DNA of 64,000 nucleotides from Shewanella sp. UCD-KL12 (GCF_001957125.1 NZ_MPHJ01000020.1:30662-94661); one strand, 5' to 3'; shown: positions 15,844-25,595, numbered from the stretch's first letter. Program-made: numbers and translations. The notes: generated by a model from the letters alone, not told the origin.

Positions 15844-17235
15844 GTGGCGGTTTCACTTTGGCAGCAATGTATCGGACGACTACAAGATGAGCTTTCAGCT
15901 CAGCAATTCAGCATGTGGATCAGGCCGTTACAAGCAGAAATGGATGGAGACACTCTTGTTCTCTACGCGCCAAATCGCTTCGTTCTCGACTGGGTTAGAG
16001 ACAAATACATTAATATCATTAATCAGTTCTTTACTGAGCAGATGGGTAGCGATGCCCCTAAGTTGCGCTTTGATATTGGTAGCAAGCCTGCTGCGCCTCG
16101 TCCTGTTCAAGCTTCTCCAGCGGTTATAAGTAGCCCGAAAGCTGAACCTCGTAGCAAGCCGAGTAAAACTTCATTTAATGTAAATACGCCTGAGCCCGCT
16201 GTTGCGGCCAACCATAGAAGTAATATTAATCTGACTTATCAGTTTGATAACTTCGTTGAGGGTAAGTCAAACCAACTTGGTAAAGCTGCTGCTCTGCAAG
16301 TCGCGGAGAACCCTGGTGGTGCCTATAACCCGTTATTCCTCTACGGGGGAACAGGTTTAGGTAAGACTCACCTGTTACATGCGGTAGGTAATGGCATTAT
16401 TAAAAATAATCCCAATGCCAAAGTTGTGTATATGCACTCCGAAAGGTTTGTACAGGATATGGTTAAGGCATTACAAAATAATGCCATTGAAGAGTTTAAG
16501 CGTTATTACCGTAGTGTTGATGCGCTGTTTATCGATGATATTCAATTCTTTGCTAATAAAGACAGATCCCAGGAAGAGTTCTTCCATACCTTCAACGCGC
16601 TTTTAGAGGGTAATCATCAGATCATTTTGACCTCAGATAAGTATCCAAAAGAGATCGATGGCGTAGAAGATCGTCTTAAGTCTCGTTTTGGTTGGGGCTT
16701 AACGGTTGCGATTGAGCCACCTGAGTTAGAGACTCGAGTCGCGATCTTGATGCGTAAGGCTCAAGAGAGTGGGATCAACCTACCTGATGAAGTCGCCTTC
16801 TTTATTGCAAAACGTCTGCGCTCAAACGTCCGTGAACTTGAGGGGGCGTTAAACCGTGTTATTGCTAACGCCAACTTTACAGGTCGTCCAATTACTATCG
16901 ACTTTGTGCGTGAAGCGTTGAGAGATCTATTGGCACTGCAAGAGAAGTTAGTGACGATTGATAATATTCAGAAGACAGTTGCTGAATATTACAAGATCAA
17001 GATGGCTGATATGCTTTCAAAGCGCCGTTCACGCAGTGTTGCCAGACCTCGTCAAGTTGCAATGGCATTGTCTAAAGAGCTTACAAACCAGAGTTTGCCT
17101 GAAATTGGTGATGCCTTTGGTGGTCGTGATCATACAACTGTTCTGCATGCATGTCGTAAAATTGCACAGTTGCGTGAAGAAAGTCATGACATTAAAGAGG
17201 ATTATGCTAACTTAATCCGTACTCTTTCTTCGTAG
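15844..17235 (+). CDS. dnaA: Chromosomal replication initiator DnaA
   Basis: 463 residues. Domain I (SLWQQCIGRLQDELSAQQFSMWI) and a variable linker lead to the AAA+ domain with Walker A GGTGLGKTHL near residue 173 and Walker B FIDDIQ. The C-terminal helix-turn-helix carries the DnaA signature GGRDHTTVLHA. It binds DnaA boxes and opens the origin. The start is GTG, preceded by GGGG at 15832-15835, which also forms part of a near-consensus DnaA box, so DnaA binding could overlap the ribosome-binding region in DNA. First of dnaA-dnaN. Confidence 0.99.
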   Translation: MAVSLWQQCIGRLQDELSAQQFSMWIRPLQAEMDGDTLVLYAPNRFVLDWVRDKYINIINQFFTEQMGSDAPKLRFDIGSKPAAPRPVQASPAVISSPKAEPRSKPSKTSFNVNTPEPAVAANHRSNINLTYQFDNFVEGKSNQLGKAAALQVAENPGGAYNPLFLYGGTGLGKTHLLHAVGNGIIKNNPNAKVVYMHSERFVQDMVKALQNNAIEEFKRYYRSVDALFIDDIQFFANKDRSQEEFFHTFNALLEGNHQIILTSDKYPKEIDGVEDRLKSRFGWGLTVAIEPPELETRVAILMRKAQESGINLPDEVAFFIAKRLRSNVRELEGALNRVIANANFTGRPITIDFVREALRDLLALQEKLVTIDNIQKTVAEYYKIKMADMLSKRRSRSVARPRQVAMALSKELTNQSLPEIGDAFGGRDHTTVLHACRKIAQLREESHDIKEDYANLIRTLSS

Positions 17236-17254
17236 AATCAGGGAATTGAAACTG

Positions 17255-18355
17255 ATGAAATTTTCAATTGATAGGGATGCCCTATTAAAGCCGCTGCAAT
17301 TAGTTAATGGCGCGGTGGAGAGACGACATAACTTGCCTATTCTGGCAAACCTTTTAGTTGAAGTGAGTGGTCACTCACTTAAGATGACAGGTACCGACCT
17401 AGAAGTTGAGTTAGTCGGACAAGTACAGCTTGAGGGTGACATTCAAGAGGGGCGTACCACGGTCCCAGCTAAGAAATTCCTCGATATTGTTAAATCTCTT
17501 CCTGATCAAGTTGAATTAAAAATAGAGCAGCAAGAGAATCGTTTGCTGCTTAGATCGGGTCGAAGCCGTTTCACGTTAGCCACACTTCCTGCAGAAGAGT
17601 ATCCTAATGTCGAAGCTTTCCAGTCTGACATCGAATTTACTCTTAAACAGGGTACGTTAAAGTCGTTGATAGATGCGACCCAGTTCTCGATGGCAAACCA
17701 AGATGTACGTTACTACCTCAATGGTCTTTTACTAGAGACCGAAGGTAATGTACTACGCGCTATCGCAACCGATGGGCACCGTTTAGCCCTCAGTCATCGC
17801 CCAATTGAAGATACCTTACCCGAGAAGCAGGTGATTGTGCCTCGCAAAGGCGTGGTTGAGCTACAACGTTTGTTTGAAGGTGAAGAGCTAGAGGTCACCA
17901 TAGCTATCGGTGACAATGCTATACGTGCAACCACAGCAAGTGCTGTGTTAACCAGTAAGTTGGTTGATGGGCGCTTCCCTGATTATCGTCGAGTTTTACC
18001 TAAAGGTGGCGATAAAGTTGTTATAGCTAGCCGTAATCAGCTGAAACAAGCCCTGCTTCGTGCCTCTATTCTTTCTAATGAAAAGTTTCGTGGCGTGCGC
18101 GTACAGCTCGAAAATAACTTGATTAAAATCACCGCGAATAATCCTGAGCAGGAGGAAGCGGAAGAGATACTCGATATCGAATATGAAAATACCCCATTAG
18201 AGATTGGTTTTAATGTGAGTTATCTACTCGATGTACTCAATAATCTGCCTTCAGACGATGTGCGCATTACACTTATAGACGGTAACTCTAGCGCATTGAT
18301 AGAAAATCATATCGAAGAAGATTCTATGTATGTCGTGATGCCGATGAGGCTCTAG
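17255..18355 (+). CDS. dnaN: DNA polymerase III sliding clamp, beta subunit
   Basis: 366 residues, the standard length, starting MKFSIDRDALLKPLQ. Three clamp domains of similar fold, ending in YVVMPMRL. The dimer encircles DNA and tethers polymerase III and repair factors. An upstream TTG at 17246 also opens the frame, but AGGGAA at 17240-17245 is spaced nine bases from the ATG at 17255, and the resulting protein matches the family start. It follows dnaA by 19 bp and so is in its operon. Confidence 0.98.
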   Translation: MKFSIDRDALLKPLQLVNGAVERRHNLPILANLLVEVSGHSLKMTGTDLEVELVGQVQLEGDIQEGRTTVPAKKFLDIVKSLPDQVELKIEQQENRLLLRSGRSRFTLATLPAEEYPNVEAFQSDIEFTLKQGTLKSLIDATQFSMANQDVRYYLNGLLLETEGNVLRAIATDGHRLALSHRPIEDTLPEKQVIVPRKGVVELQRLFEGEELEVTIAIGDNAIRATTASAVLTSKLVDGRFPDYRRVLPKGGDKVVIASRNQLKQALLRASILSNEKFRGVRVQLENNLIKITANNPEQEEAEEILDIEYENTPLEIGFNVSYLLDVLNNLPSDDVRITLIDGNSSALIENHIEEDSMYVVMPMRL

Positions 18356-18392
18356 TCTTCATTGGACTAAGTTGAAAGAATAAATCATTTAA

Positions 18393-18416
18393 AAGGCTGT
18401 TAATACAGCCTTTTTT
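18393..18416 (+). terminator. Rho-independent terminator after dnaN
   Basis: AAGGCTGT and ACAGCCTT pair around a TAAT loop, followed by six T. It ends the dnaA-dnaN transcript, leaving recF with its own promoter in the 230-bp AT-rich stretch that follows. Confidence 0.9.
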
Positions 18417-18645
18417 ATTTCCACATTTTCTTGTTTTACCATTTCCACTCTTGATTCAAATAGCCCCTTGTTTTTTAGCTAAATATGTCGCAAATATGCG
18501 CTTTGATGTGGCTTGCAGATATGCTAATCTTCTTGGCTATTTTAATTTTTTTAACCTAACAAAATAGACCACTTTTCTTATGTTTTTTCATATTGATAGC
18601 TGGATATTTAGTTAGTTTGCTAGATAAGCGACTAATGAGCCTTAA

Positions 18646-19728
18646 ATGAGTCTGACGCGTCTTCATATTGAAACATTTCGGAATATCGTTTCTGCTCAAC
18701 TGCTGCCTAGTGAAGGAATTAATCTGATTTACGGCCAAAATGGCAGTGGAAAAACCAGTATCTTAGAGGCGATCTACTTTCTGGGGATGGGTCGCTCTTT
18801 TCGGAGTCACCTTTCACAGCGAGTGATACAGCATGCTGATGATAAGTTGACCTTGTTTGCCAATTTATCAGTACTGGAAAAAGAGAGTAAAATCGGATTA
18901 AGACGCTTTCGTAGCGGTGAAACCGAAGTCAAGATTGATGGCGATAAAGTAAAGCGCTTATCGACGTTAGCTGAGTCATTACCGATACAGGTGATCACTC
19001 CTGAGAGTTTTGCCTTGTTGTTTGAAGGGCCTAAATCTAGACGCCAGTTTATTGATTGGGGCGCCTTTCATACTGACAGAAACTTTCATTTAGCTTGGGT
19101 CAATGTTAAACGGATTTTAAAGCAGCGAAATCAGCTACTTAAAAATGAGGTTAACTATTCCCAAATTCAATTCTGGGACAAAGAGTTAGTTCGATACTCT
19201 GAAGTCGTGACCGATATAAGAACTCGATATGTAAACTCGTTAAATGAGCTACTTAAGGGTATAATCGGAGAGTTTTTACCTCAGGTAGATGTGAAGGTTT
19301 CCTTTACCCGAGGCTGGGATAGTAAAACTGATTACGCAGACTTGTTAGAGACGCAATATCCTAGAGATCTTGCTAGCGGTAATACCGGTAGTGGACCCCA
19401 TAAAGCAGACTTGAGATTACGTGTAGGTACCTTGCCGGTACAGGATGCTTTATCCCGGGGCCAATTGAAATTGTTAGTCTGTGCACTGCGTATTGCACAG
19501 GGAAAGTTGCTAAAACAACAAATAGATAAGAACAGTATTTATCTGGTGGATGATCTTCCAGCAGAATTGGATGCAAAGCACAGACAGCTGTTGCTGCAGC
19601 AGTTAATCGACACAGGTGCACAAGTATTTGTCACCGCCATCGACCCTGCAGCGATACTAGATTCGTTAATCACGCCGCCGAGCAAGACGTTCCATGTGGA
19701 ACACGGTCGTGTAACGGTAATTGAATAA
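18646..19728 (+). CDS. recF: DNA replication and repair protein RecF
   Basis: 360 residues. An SMC-like ATPase with Walker A YGQNGSGKTS near residue 30, the ABC signature region LSRGQLKLLVCALRIAQG near residue 270, and Walker B-type YLVDDLPAELD. With RecO and RecR it loads RecA at single-strand gaps. It lies 290 bp after dnaN, behind a terminator, which differs from the tight dnaN-recF coupling of E. coli. A near-consensus parS site lies at its 3' end, and gyrB follows 16 bp later. Confidence 0.97.
   Translation: MSLTRLHIETFRNIVSAQLLPSEGINLIYGQNGSGKTSILEAIYFLGMGRSFRSHLSQRVIQHADDKLTLFANLSVLEKESKIGLRRFRSGETEVKIDGDKVKRLSTLAESLPIQVITPESFALLFEGPKSRRQFIDWGAFHTDRNFHLAWVNVKRILKQRNQLLKNEVNYSQIQFWDKELVRYSEVVTDIRTRYVNSLNELLKGIIGEFLPQVDVKVSFTRGWDSKTDYADLLETQYPRDLASGNTGSGPHKADLRLRVGTLPVQDALSRGQLKLLVCALRIAQGKLLKQQIDKNSIYLVDDLPAELDAKHRQLLLQQLIDTGAQVFVTAIDPAAILDSLITPPSKTFHVEHGRVTVIE
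19688..19703. promoter_or_regulatory. Degenerate parS-like site in recF
   Basis: CGTTCCATGTGGAACA matches the 16-bp parS consensus except for the first base and one central base (CATGTG for CACGTG). Weaker than the other sites; it may be a chance or low-affinity site. Confidence 0.35.
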
Positions 19729-19744
19729 CCGACGAGAGAATAAT

Positions 19745-22162
19745 ATGTCAGAGAACAGTTACGATTCTTCCAGTATTAAGGTACTAAAAGGCCTTGATGC
19801 AGTACGGAAGAGACCAGGGATGTATATCGGTGATACCGACGACGGCACTGGTCTACATCATATGGTATTCGAAGTAGTCGATAACTCAATCGATGAAGCC
19901 TTAGCGGGCCATTGTAATGACGTTATCATCACTATCCATGCCGATGGTTCAGTATCGGTAAAAGATGATGGTCGTGGTATTCCTGTTGAGATTCACCCAG
20001 AAGAGGGGATCTCAGCAGCCGAAGTTATTATGACGGTACTCCACGCTGGTGGTAAGTTCGATGATAACTCATACAAGGTTTCTGGTGGTCTTCACGGTGT
20101 TGGTGTTTCAGTTGTAAACGCACTGTCTCACAAGCTACAGTTGACGATTCGTCGCGAAGGTAAGCTTTATGAGCAGTTTTACACTCATGGCGAACCGAAT
20201 GAGCCTATTAAGGTTATCGGTGATGCAACTAATACCGGTACTGAAATTCGTTTCTGGCCAAGTGAAGAGACCTTCACCGATGTGCAGTTCCATTTCGATA
20301 TTTTAGCCAAACGTGTTCGTGAACTTTCGTTCCTTAACTCAGGGGTTGGTGTTCGTCTTATTGATGAGCGTGATAATCGTGATGAGTTCTTCAAGTACGA
20401 TGGTGGTATCAGTGCTTTCGTTGACTACCTTAACGTTAACAAAACACCAGTCAACAAAGAGGTGTTCCACTTCAACCAAGAGCGTGAAGATGGCATAACC
20501 GTAGAAGTGGCTATGCAGTGGAATGATGGTTTCCAGGAGAATATCTTCTGTTTTACCAATAACATCCCTCAGCGTGATGGTGGTACTCACCTTGCTGGCT
20601 TCCGTGGCGCCTTGACCCGTAACCTTAACACTTACATGGAGCGTGAAGGTTACAACAAGAAAGGCAAAACTGGCGCGACGGGTGATGATGCCCGTGAAGG
20701 TTTGACTGCGGTTATCTCTGTGAAAGTGCCTGATCCTAAGTTCAGCTCTCAGACCAAAGACAAATTAGTTTCTAGTGAAGTTAAATCTGCTGTTGAGCAG
20801 ACTATGGGTGAACAGTTAGGTGACTACCTAATGGAGCATCCAAACGAAGCTAAATTGATTGTTGGTAAAATTATCGACGCGGCTCGTGCTCGTGAAGCGG
20901 CGCGTAAAGCTCGCGAAATGACTCGTCGTAAAGGCGCATTAGATTTAGGTGGTCTGCCAGGTAAACTTGCCGATTGCCAAGAGAAAGACCCTGCGCTTTC
21001 TGAAATATACATAGTGGAAGGGGACTCTGCTGGCGGTAGCGCCAAGCAGGGGCGTAACCGTAAGAACCAAGCGATTCTTCCGCTTAAAGGTAAGATCTTG
21101 AACGTTGAGAAGGCACGCTTCGATAAGATGCTCTCTTCTCAAGAGGTCGCGACGCTGATCACCGCACTAGGTTGTGGTATTGGCCGTGATGAATACGATC
21201 CTGATAAGACGCGTTACCATAACATCGTTATCATGACCGATGCCGACGTCGATGGCTCGCACATTCGTACCTTGCTATTGACCTTCTTCTTCCGTCAGAT
21301 GCCTGAACTTATTGAACGTGGCTATGTGTATATCGCTCAGCCGCCGCTATATAAGGTGAAGAAAGGTAAGCAAGAGCAATACCTTAAAGATGATCCAGCA
21401 TTAACTGAGTTCTTAACTAACTTAGCACTAGATGGTGGTGAAATTCATGCTACTGCAGATGCTCCAGCTATGTCTGGCGCACCACTTGAAAAGTTGGTTT
21501 ATCAGTACCGTGAAGTCGAGTCAATCTTCGAGCGTATCGACCTACGTTACCCAACGCTACTCACTGAGCGTATGCTATATCACCCAGCATTGAGTGCAGA
21601 AGTGATGGCTGATGAAGCTAAAGTTAAACAGTGGTGTGATGCATATATTGCTGACTTAACAGAAAAAGAATCGGGTGGTGTTATCTATAATGCTGAGCCA
21701 ATTCTTGATCCAGAGCGTCAAGTTTATCTACCGAATATCACCATTCGTAAGCATGGTATAGACACTTGCTTCCTGTTTACCTACGAGTTCCTTACATCAA
21801 GTGACTACGAGCGTATGGTTAAGCTAGCTGAAGCCCTTGAAGGTCTAATCGTTGAAGGTGGTTATGTTAAACGTGGTGAGCGAGTTAAAGAGGTTTCTAC
21901 ATTCGTTGAAGCACTTAACTGGTTGATGAATGACTCTAAGCGTGGCCTTTATATTCAACGTTATAAGGGACTGGGTGAGATGAACCCAGAGCAGCTTTGG
22001 GAAACCACTATGGATCCTGAAACACGCCGCATGCTTGTTGTAACGATTGAAGATGCTATTGCAGCAGATCAACTGTTTACCTGTTTGATGGGTGATCATG
22101 TTGAGCCGCGTCGTAACTTCATTGAAGAGAACGCACTAAATGTAGCGAACTTGGATGTTTAA
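19745..22162 (+). CDS. gyrB: DNA gyrase subunit B
   Basis: 805 residues. The GHKL ATPase domain (DAVRKRPGMYIG, then GGLHGVGVSVVNALS) is followed by the TOPRIM domain with EGDSAGGSAKQGRNR and DADVDGSHIRTLL, and the C-terminal GyrA-contact region with QRYKGLGEMNPEQLWETTMD. It supplies ATP-driven negative supercoiling with GyrA. A TTG at 19721 would extend the frame back into recF, but the ATG at 19745 gives the normal MSENSYDSSSIKVLKGLDAV start and follows a GAGAG site. It carries the roughly 170-residue insertion typical of gammaproteobacterial GyrB. Confidence 0.99.
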   Translation: MSENSYDSSSIKVLKGLDAVRKRPGMYIGDTDDGTGLHHMVFEVVDNSIDEALAGHCNDVIITIHADGSVSVKDDGRGIPVEIHPEEGISAAEVIMTVLHAGGKFDDNSYKVSGGLHGVGVSVVNALSHKLQLTIRREGKLYEQFYTHGEPNEPIKVIGDATNTGTEIRFWPSEETFTDVQFHFDILAKRVRELSFLNSGVGVRLIDERDNRDEFFKYDGGISAFVDYLNVNKTPVNKEVFHFNQEREDGITVEVAMQWNDGFQENIFCFTNNIPQRDGGTHLAGFRGALTRNLNTYMEREGYNKKGKTGATGDDAREGLTAVISVKVPDPKFSSQTKDKLVSSEVKSAVEQTMGEQLGDYLMEHPNEAKLIVGKIIDAARAREAARKAREMTRRKGALDLGGLPGKLADCQEKDPALSEIYIVEGDSAGGSAKQGRNRKNQAILPLKGKILNVEKARFDKMLSSQEVATLITALGCGIGRDEYDPDKTRYHNIVIMTDADVDGSHIRTLLLTFFFRQMPELIERGYVYIAQPPLYKVKKGKQEQYLKDDPALTEFLTNLALDGGEIHATADAPAMSGAPLEKLVYQYREVESIFERIDLRYPTLLTERMLYHPALSAEVMADEAKVKQWCDAYIADLTEKESGGVIYNAEPILDPERQVYLPNITIRKHGIDTCFLFTYEFLTSSDYERMVKLAEALEGLIVEGGYVKRGERVKEVSTFVEALNWLMNDSKRGLYIQRYKGLGEMNPEQLWETTMDPETRRMLVVTIEDAIAADQLFTCLMGDHVEPRRNFIEENALNVANLDV

Positions 22163-22205
22163 CAGCTGCCTTAAGCTGTAAGTTATAAGCGATAAGTAAA
22201 ACCTA

Positions 22206-22232
22206 AGCCCTGGAGAAATCCGGGGCTTTTTT
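22206..22232 (+). terminator. Rho-independent terminator after gyrB
   Basis: AGCCCtGG and CCgGGGCT form an eight-pair stem with one G-T type mismatch and a six-base loop, followed by six T. Confidence 0.88.
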
Positions 22233-22408
22233 GTACATGGCGGGAGATGTTCCTACATCTCTGTGCATTCCTATCATCCTTGATAGTCAGAGTACTTATC
22301 CCCAAAGAGCTTGGCAGTCTGATCATACATACCATTCATTGCTTTACTTAGTAGGAAGTTTTACTTAGTTTATGTGATAACTAATTGTCTACGAAAGGGA
22401 TATCGAAG

Positions 22409-23086
22409 ATGAAACCACCTCAGTTACTCATTTTAGTCATAGCTATTTCGCTGGTTATGTCTGCCTATCTCTTCAATTTTTATGGCGATGCAGAGCAAGC
22501 TACCTTAGCGCCTGCTCCTCTAGTTACAGCTCTTAGTAAGCAACAAAGTCATGAGCCATCGCATGATGAAATATTGATAGAGGCTAATGTCGTACCACAA
22601 ATTGTGGATGAATCGATTGAGGTCGATGAAGAAGAGAGAGTCGTAATTCGCTCTTTTAATATTGATAGTTCAGATAAAAATTTTCAGAGGTTATATGCAA
22701 AGTATCTGAAGGAAAGTGGGCCATTTGTAGAAGCGGGTATCGTTTACTTTTATAAGGAAAATGATGGTGATCCCCATTTTATTGCTACACCTCCCTCGCT
22801 GAATGATTTGATGTTTGATGACCCGGATCAGTATATCGAGTTACGTGTTGCTGAGTTTAATGAGATAGATGAGCCATATAGCAATAATTGGGGCGGCTTA
22901 TTCGAGCTGCTGAACGTAAATTATCACTACTGCAAAGAAACGACTTGCTTAGTAAGAGCAAGCCACGACTCAATCGCTTTTGCTCGCGATTACCTTGAAC
23001 AGTTTCAGCATAGTCATCCCGAACTGGACGTCGATTTTGCAAGCATGAGTAGTGGGGATATAGTGCTAACTTACTCTAAGCGCTAA
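22409..23086 (+). CDS. Membrane-anchored periplasmic protein of unknown function
   Basis: A 225-residue protein. A hydrophobic helix at residues 4-22 (LLILVIAISLVMSAYLFNFY) acts as signal anchor, followed by a flexible acidic linker (about 35-75) and a folded C-terminal domain with a Cys pair (YHYCKETTCLV) suited to a periplasmic disulfide. The ATG at 22409 is used because AAAGGGA lies eight bases upstream; the TTG at 22385 is less likely. Its stop overlaps the end of the convergent pxpA gene by four bases. No family is recognised. Confidence 0.75.
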   Translation: MKPPQLLILVIAISLVMSAYLFNFYGDAEQATLAPAPLVTALSKQQSHEPSHDEILIEANVVPQIVDESIEVDEEERVVIRSFNIDSSDKNFQRLYAKYLKESGPFVEAGIVYFYKENDGDPHFIATPPSLNDLMFDDPDQYIELRVAEFNEIDEPYSNNWGGLFELLNVNYHYCKETTCLVRASHDSIAFARDYLEQFQHSHPELDVDFASMSSGDIVLTYSKR

Positions 23087-23817
23087 ATAGCTAGCTTGTC
23101 AGATATCAGCTTGGCATAGTTAAGAGCGTGCTCATTATCTCCATGTAGGCAGATGCTATTTGCTGAAATAACGATATCATTGCCATCTAGAGTGGTGATA
23201 GCTTGTTGCTTTATGAGCTTTTCGACCTGCTTCAATACTTGCTCAGCATCCTCAATCACCGCTCCAGCTTGGCCTCTGGAAGCCAAAGAACCATCAGTTA
23301 AGTAAGCACGATCTGCAAAAGCTTCTTCGATAACGGTTAATCCGTGATGTTTTGCGAGTCCGACAAGTGGGCTAGAAGCAAGGACCATCAAACTTAGATT
23401 TGGGTCTATTTTTTTTATAACATTAATTAAAACATGTCCTAAACGCTCACTGTAGGCCGCTTGATTATAAAGTGCACCGTGAGGTTTCACGTGGAACAGT
23501 TTGGCGCCCACAGCATCACATACGGCCTTTAGGCTAGATATTTGTTGGTATAAAGAGTCTGTTAGTGCTGTGTCTGTTATTGTCATTACTTTCCGGCCAA
23601 AATGTTCTCTATCTGGAAAGCTGGGGTGGGCACCAATATTGACGATATGGTGATGTGCTAATTTGACTGTTTTCTCCATTGTTTGTTTATCACCCGTATG
23701 GCCACCACAGGCGATATTAGCCGAGGTAATCAATTGTAATAGCGCTTCGTCATGTTGACCACCTTCACCGAGATCGGCATTGAGGTCGATAGGGTAGTTT
23801 CTCGAATTTAGCTTCAC
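23083..23817 (-). CDS. pxpA: 5-oxoprolinase subunit A (LamB/YcsF family)
   Basis: 244 residues. Signature stretches are IDLNADLGEG near the start, SANIACGGHTGD, GAHPSFPDREHFGR and HVKPHGALYNQA. With PxpB and PxpC it forms the ATP-dependent 5-oxoprolinase that opens pyroglutamate to glutamate, clearing this damage product. It is the last gene of pxpB-pxpC-pxpA on the minus strand, 132 bp after pxpC; the gap holds a decayed copy of the pxpC end. A parS-like site lies within the gene. Confidence 0.95.
   Translation of the reverse strand: MKLNSRNYPIDLNADLGEGGQHDEALLQLITSANIACGGHTGDKQTMEKTVKLAHHHIVNIGAHPSFPDREHFGRKVMTITDTALTDSLYQQISSLKAVCDAVGAKLFHVKPHGALYNQAAYSERLGHVLINVIKKIDPNLSLMVLASSPLVGLAKHHGLTVIEEAFADRAYLTDGSLASRGQAGAVIEDAEQVLKQVEKLIKQQAITTLDGNDIVISANSICLHGDNEHALNYAKLISDKLAI
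23483..23498. promoter_or_regulatory. parS-like ParB-binding site in pxpA
   Basis: GGTTTCACGTGGAACA combines the left half of the TGTTTCACGTGAAACA form of parS with the right half of the TGTTCCACGTGGAACA form; only the first base departs from the joint consensus. Confidence 0.55.
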
Positions 23818-23874
23818 CGTATATCCTTATTCTTGAAGTATTATTTACGAGCTACAAGAGTCTAATGCTACCTG

Positions 23875-23935
23875 AAGTCTGTGGAAGCATTGCTCCCACT
23901 CGATACATTATATTAGTCGTCAGCTTGGCTTTATT
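23875..23935 (-). repeat. Decayed duplicate of the pxpC 3' end
   Basis: On the plus strand 23875-23901 matches 23968-23994, the complement of the last pxpC codons, at about 23 of 27 positions including the shared TTGCTCCCACTC. GTCGTCAGCTTG further on matches GCGTCATCAGCTTG in pxpC. The offset is 93 bp, an exact number of codons. It looks like a tandem duplication of the gene end that has since drifted. Confidence 0.65.
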
Positions 23936-23949
23936 TATAGCTTTTACAT

Positions 23950-24894
23950 CTAACTCATCGCTATTTTAAGCCTATGAAAGTATTGCTCCCACTCATAGTT
24001 CGCGTCATCAGCTTGATTGGGACTAACATGGATAAACCTTACTTTTTCGCCAGGCCTAGTTTGCGCTAACTTCCAGAGATCGGCTTCGATAATGGTGGCA
24101 ATTTTAGGGTAGCCACCCGTTGTTTGAGCATCGGCAAGCAGAGCTATGGGTTGTCCCGATGGCGGAACTTGGATGACACCGGGCATTACGGCATGTGATT
24201 TGAGTTCTGTTGGAGACTCTAGTTGCAGGGGCTCACCTAAAAGCCGGGCTCCCATACGATTACAATCATTGCTGACTTGCCATTGGCTACTCCAGAAGGT
24301 CTTACGGGCTATATCGGTAAATAGTGACATCTCAGGCCCAGGAAGGGCACGGATCTCATTGGTATAGCCACGCTGTACAGCTCCAATTGGCTTAGATACT
24401 CTTTGCTGCTCACCCAGTGCTAACTTATCTCCTTTCTGCAAACTGCTGACATTATTACAGTTATTGTTACAGTTGTTATTGCTGAGGGCCGTAAAGTTGA
24501 GTGATGTTGAGCGTGAGCCTAAATAGGCTGGAGTATCTATGCCACCATCTATTGCTAGGTAAGCATGCCTCCCTGAGCTTGGGCCACGCAAAATAAGTGT
24601 CTCTCCCGCTTTTATTCTATTGCGCCAACCTTGCCAAATATCTCTATTGCCGATTTTTATCTTATATTGCGCACCTGTAAGGGTAAACCAGGCGTCTCTA
24701 TGGAATTTAATGGCGAGGTTGCCAGCTGTGAGCTCTAGGGCTGCAGAAGTGTCTTGATTGCCTGTTAATCGGTTGGCAAGCATTAGTGCTTGCCGATCTA
24801 GAGCGCCTGATACCGGAACGCCTAAATGACGAAACCCTGTTCGCCCTAAGTCTTGAATTGTGGTCTGAAAGCCTGGCTCGATTATCTCAATCAT
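23950..24894 (-). CDS. pxpC: 5-oxoprolinase subunit C (biotin-dependent carboxylase-like, KipA)
   Basis: 314 residues. It begins with the family motif IEPGFQTTIQDLGRTGFRHLGVPVSGALD and continues with ANRLTGNQDTSAALELT and GGYPKIATIIEADLWKLAQ. It partners PxpB in the ATP-dependent 5-oxoprolinase complex. Its start overlaps the pxpB stop by four bases. A low-complexity Asn/Cys run (SNNNCNNNCNNVS, about residues 136-148) is an unusual insertion in the middle of the protein, encoded by a short trinucleotide-like repeat near 24450-24480. Confidence 0.94.
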   Translation of the reverse strand: MIEIIEPGFQTTIQDLGRTGFRHLGVPVSGALDRQALMLANRLTGNQDTSAALELTAGNLAIKFHRDAWFTLTGAQYKIKIGNRDIWQGWRNRIKAGETLILRGPSSGRHAYLAIDGGIDTPAYLGSRSTSLNFTALSNNNCNNNCNNVSSLQKGDKLALGEQQRVSKPIGAVQRGYTNEIRALPGPEMSLFTDIARKTFWSSQWQVSNDCNRMGARLLGEPLQLESPTELKSHAVMPGVIQVPPSGQPIALLADAQTTGGYPKIATIIEADLWKLAQTRPGEKVRFIHVSPNQADDANYEWEQYFHRLKIAMS

Positions 24895-25595
24895 AGGTTT
24901 AATCCTGAGTACTTATCTTCTATCTCATCTAGTGATTCAGCGGGAATAAACTGCACTGTGTCACCAGGAGAGAGTAAAGATGGCTGAGCTTGGGTTTGAT
25001 CAAACAGAGGTGTAAAACTTCGACCTATCAGTTGCCAGCCACCGGGCGACTGTGCTGGGTAAATACCTGTTTGCTCTCCGCCAATACCAACAGAACCCGC
25101 TGGAATAGAGAGCCTTGGAGTTGCTAGTCTCGGAGTGAAAAGACGTTTATCAAGCCCTGAAAGATAGGGAAAGCCAGGTTGGAAGCCGAGAAATAAGACT
25201 TGGTACTGTATTGAAGAGTGAATAGCTATCACCTCTTCGGGCTGAATTTGGTTGTGTTCGGCGACATTCATAAGGTCTGGCCCATACTCTCCACCGTAGA
25301 TAACGGGTATTTTTATCAATGTACCTGGCTTATGTTGAATGCTTGTCTTATGCCAAAGCTGCAGTAATTGGTTGTACCAGAAGGGCACTTGCTTGTTACT
25401 TTTTAGAAAGAGGGTCAGGTTGTTATTACCTGGAACAATATCTTCAAAGTCATCACTTTCATGACAGCGAGCAGATAGGCACCAAATCTTACTCTGAATA
25501 GTAAGTTCAGATTCAGCCCCCGTTAGGGAGGTGCAATCTAAAACCAGAGCTTTTTCACCGAGTCGGAATAACTTAGGTTTTTGTGTCTGGTTCAT
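24891..25595 (-). CDS. pxpB: 5-oxoprolinase subunit B (KipI-like)
   Basis: 234 residues with the family stretch FLGFQPGFPYLSGLDKRLFTPRLATPRLSIPAGSVGIGGEQTGIYPAQSPGGWQLIGR in the C-terminal half, the cyclophilin-like domain of the KipI/PxpB family. First gene of the pxpBCA operon. Homologues in Bacillus (KipI) inhibit a sporulation kinase, but next to pxpC and pxpA the 5-oxoprolinase role is the natural reading. Confidence 0.94.
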   Translation of the reverse strand: MNQTQKPKLFRLGEKALVLDCTSLTGAESELTIQSKIWCLSARCHESDDFEDIVPGNNNLTLFLKSNKQVPFWYNQLLQLWHKTSIQHKPGTLIKIPVIYGGEYGPDLMNVAEHNQIQPEEVIAIHSSIQYQVLFLGFQPGFPYLSGLDKRLFTPRLATPRLSIPAGSVGIGGEQTGIYPAQSPGGWQLIGRSFTPLFDQTQAQPSLLSPGDTVQFIPAESLDEIEDKYSGLNL

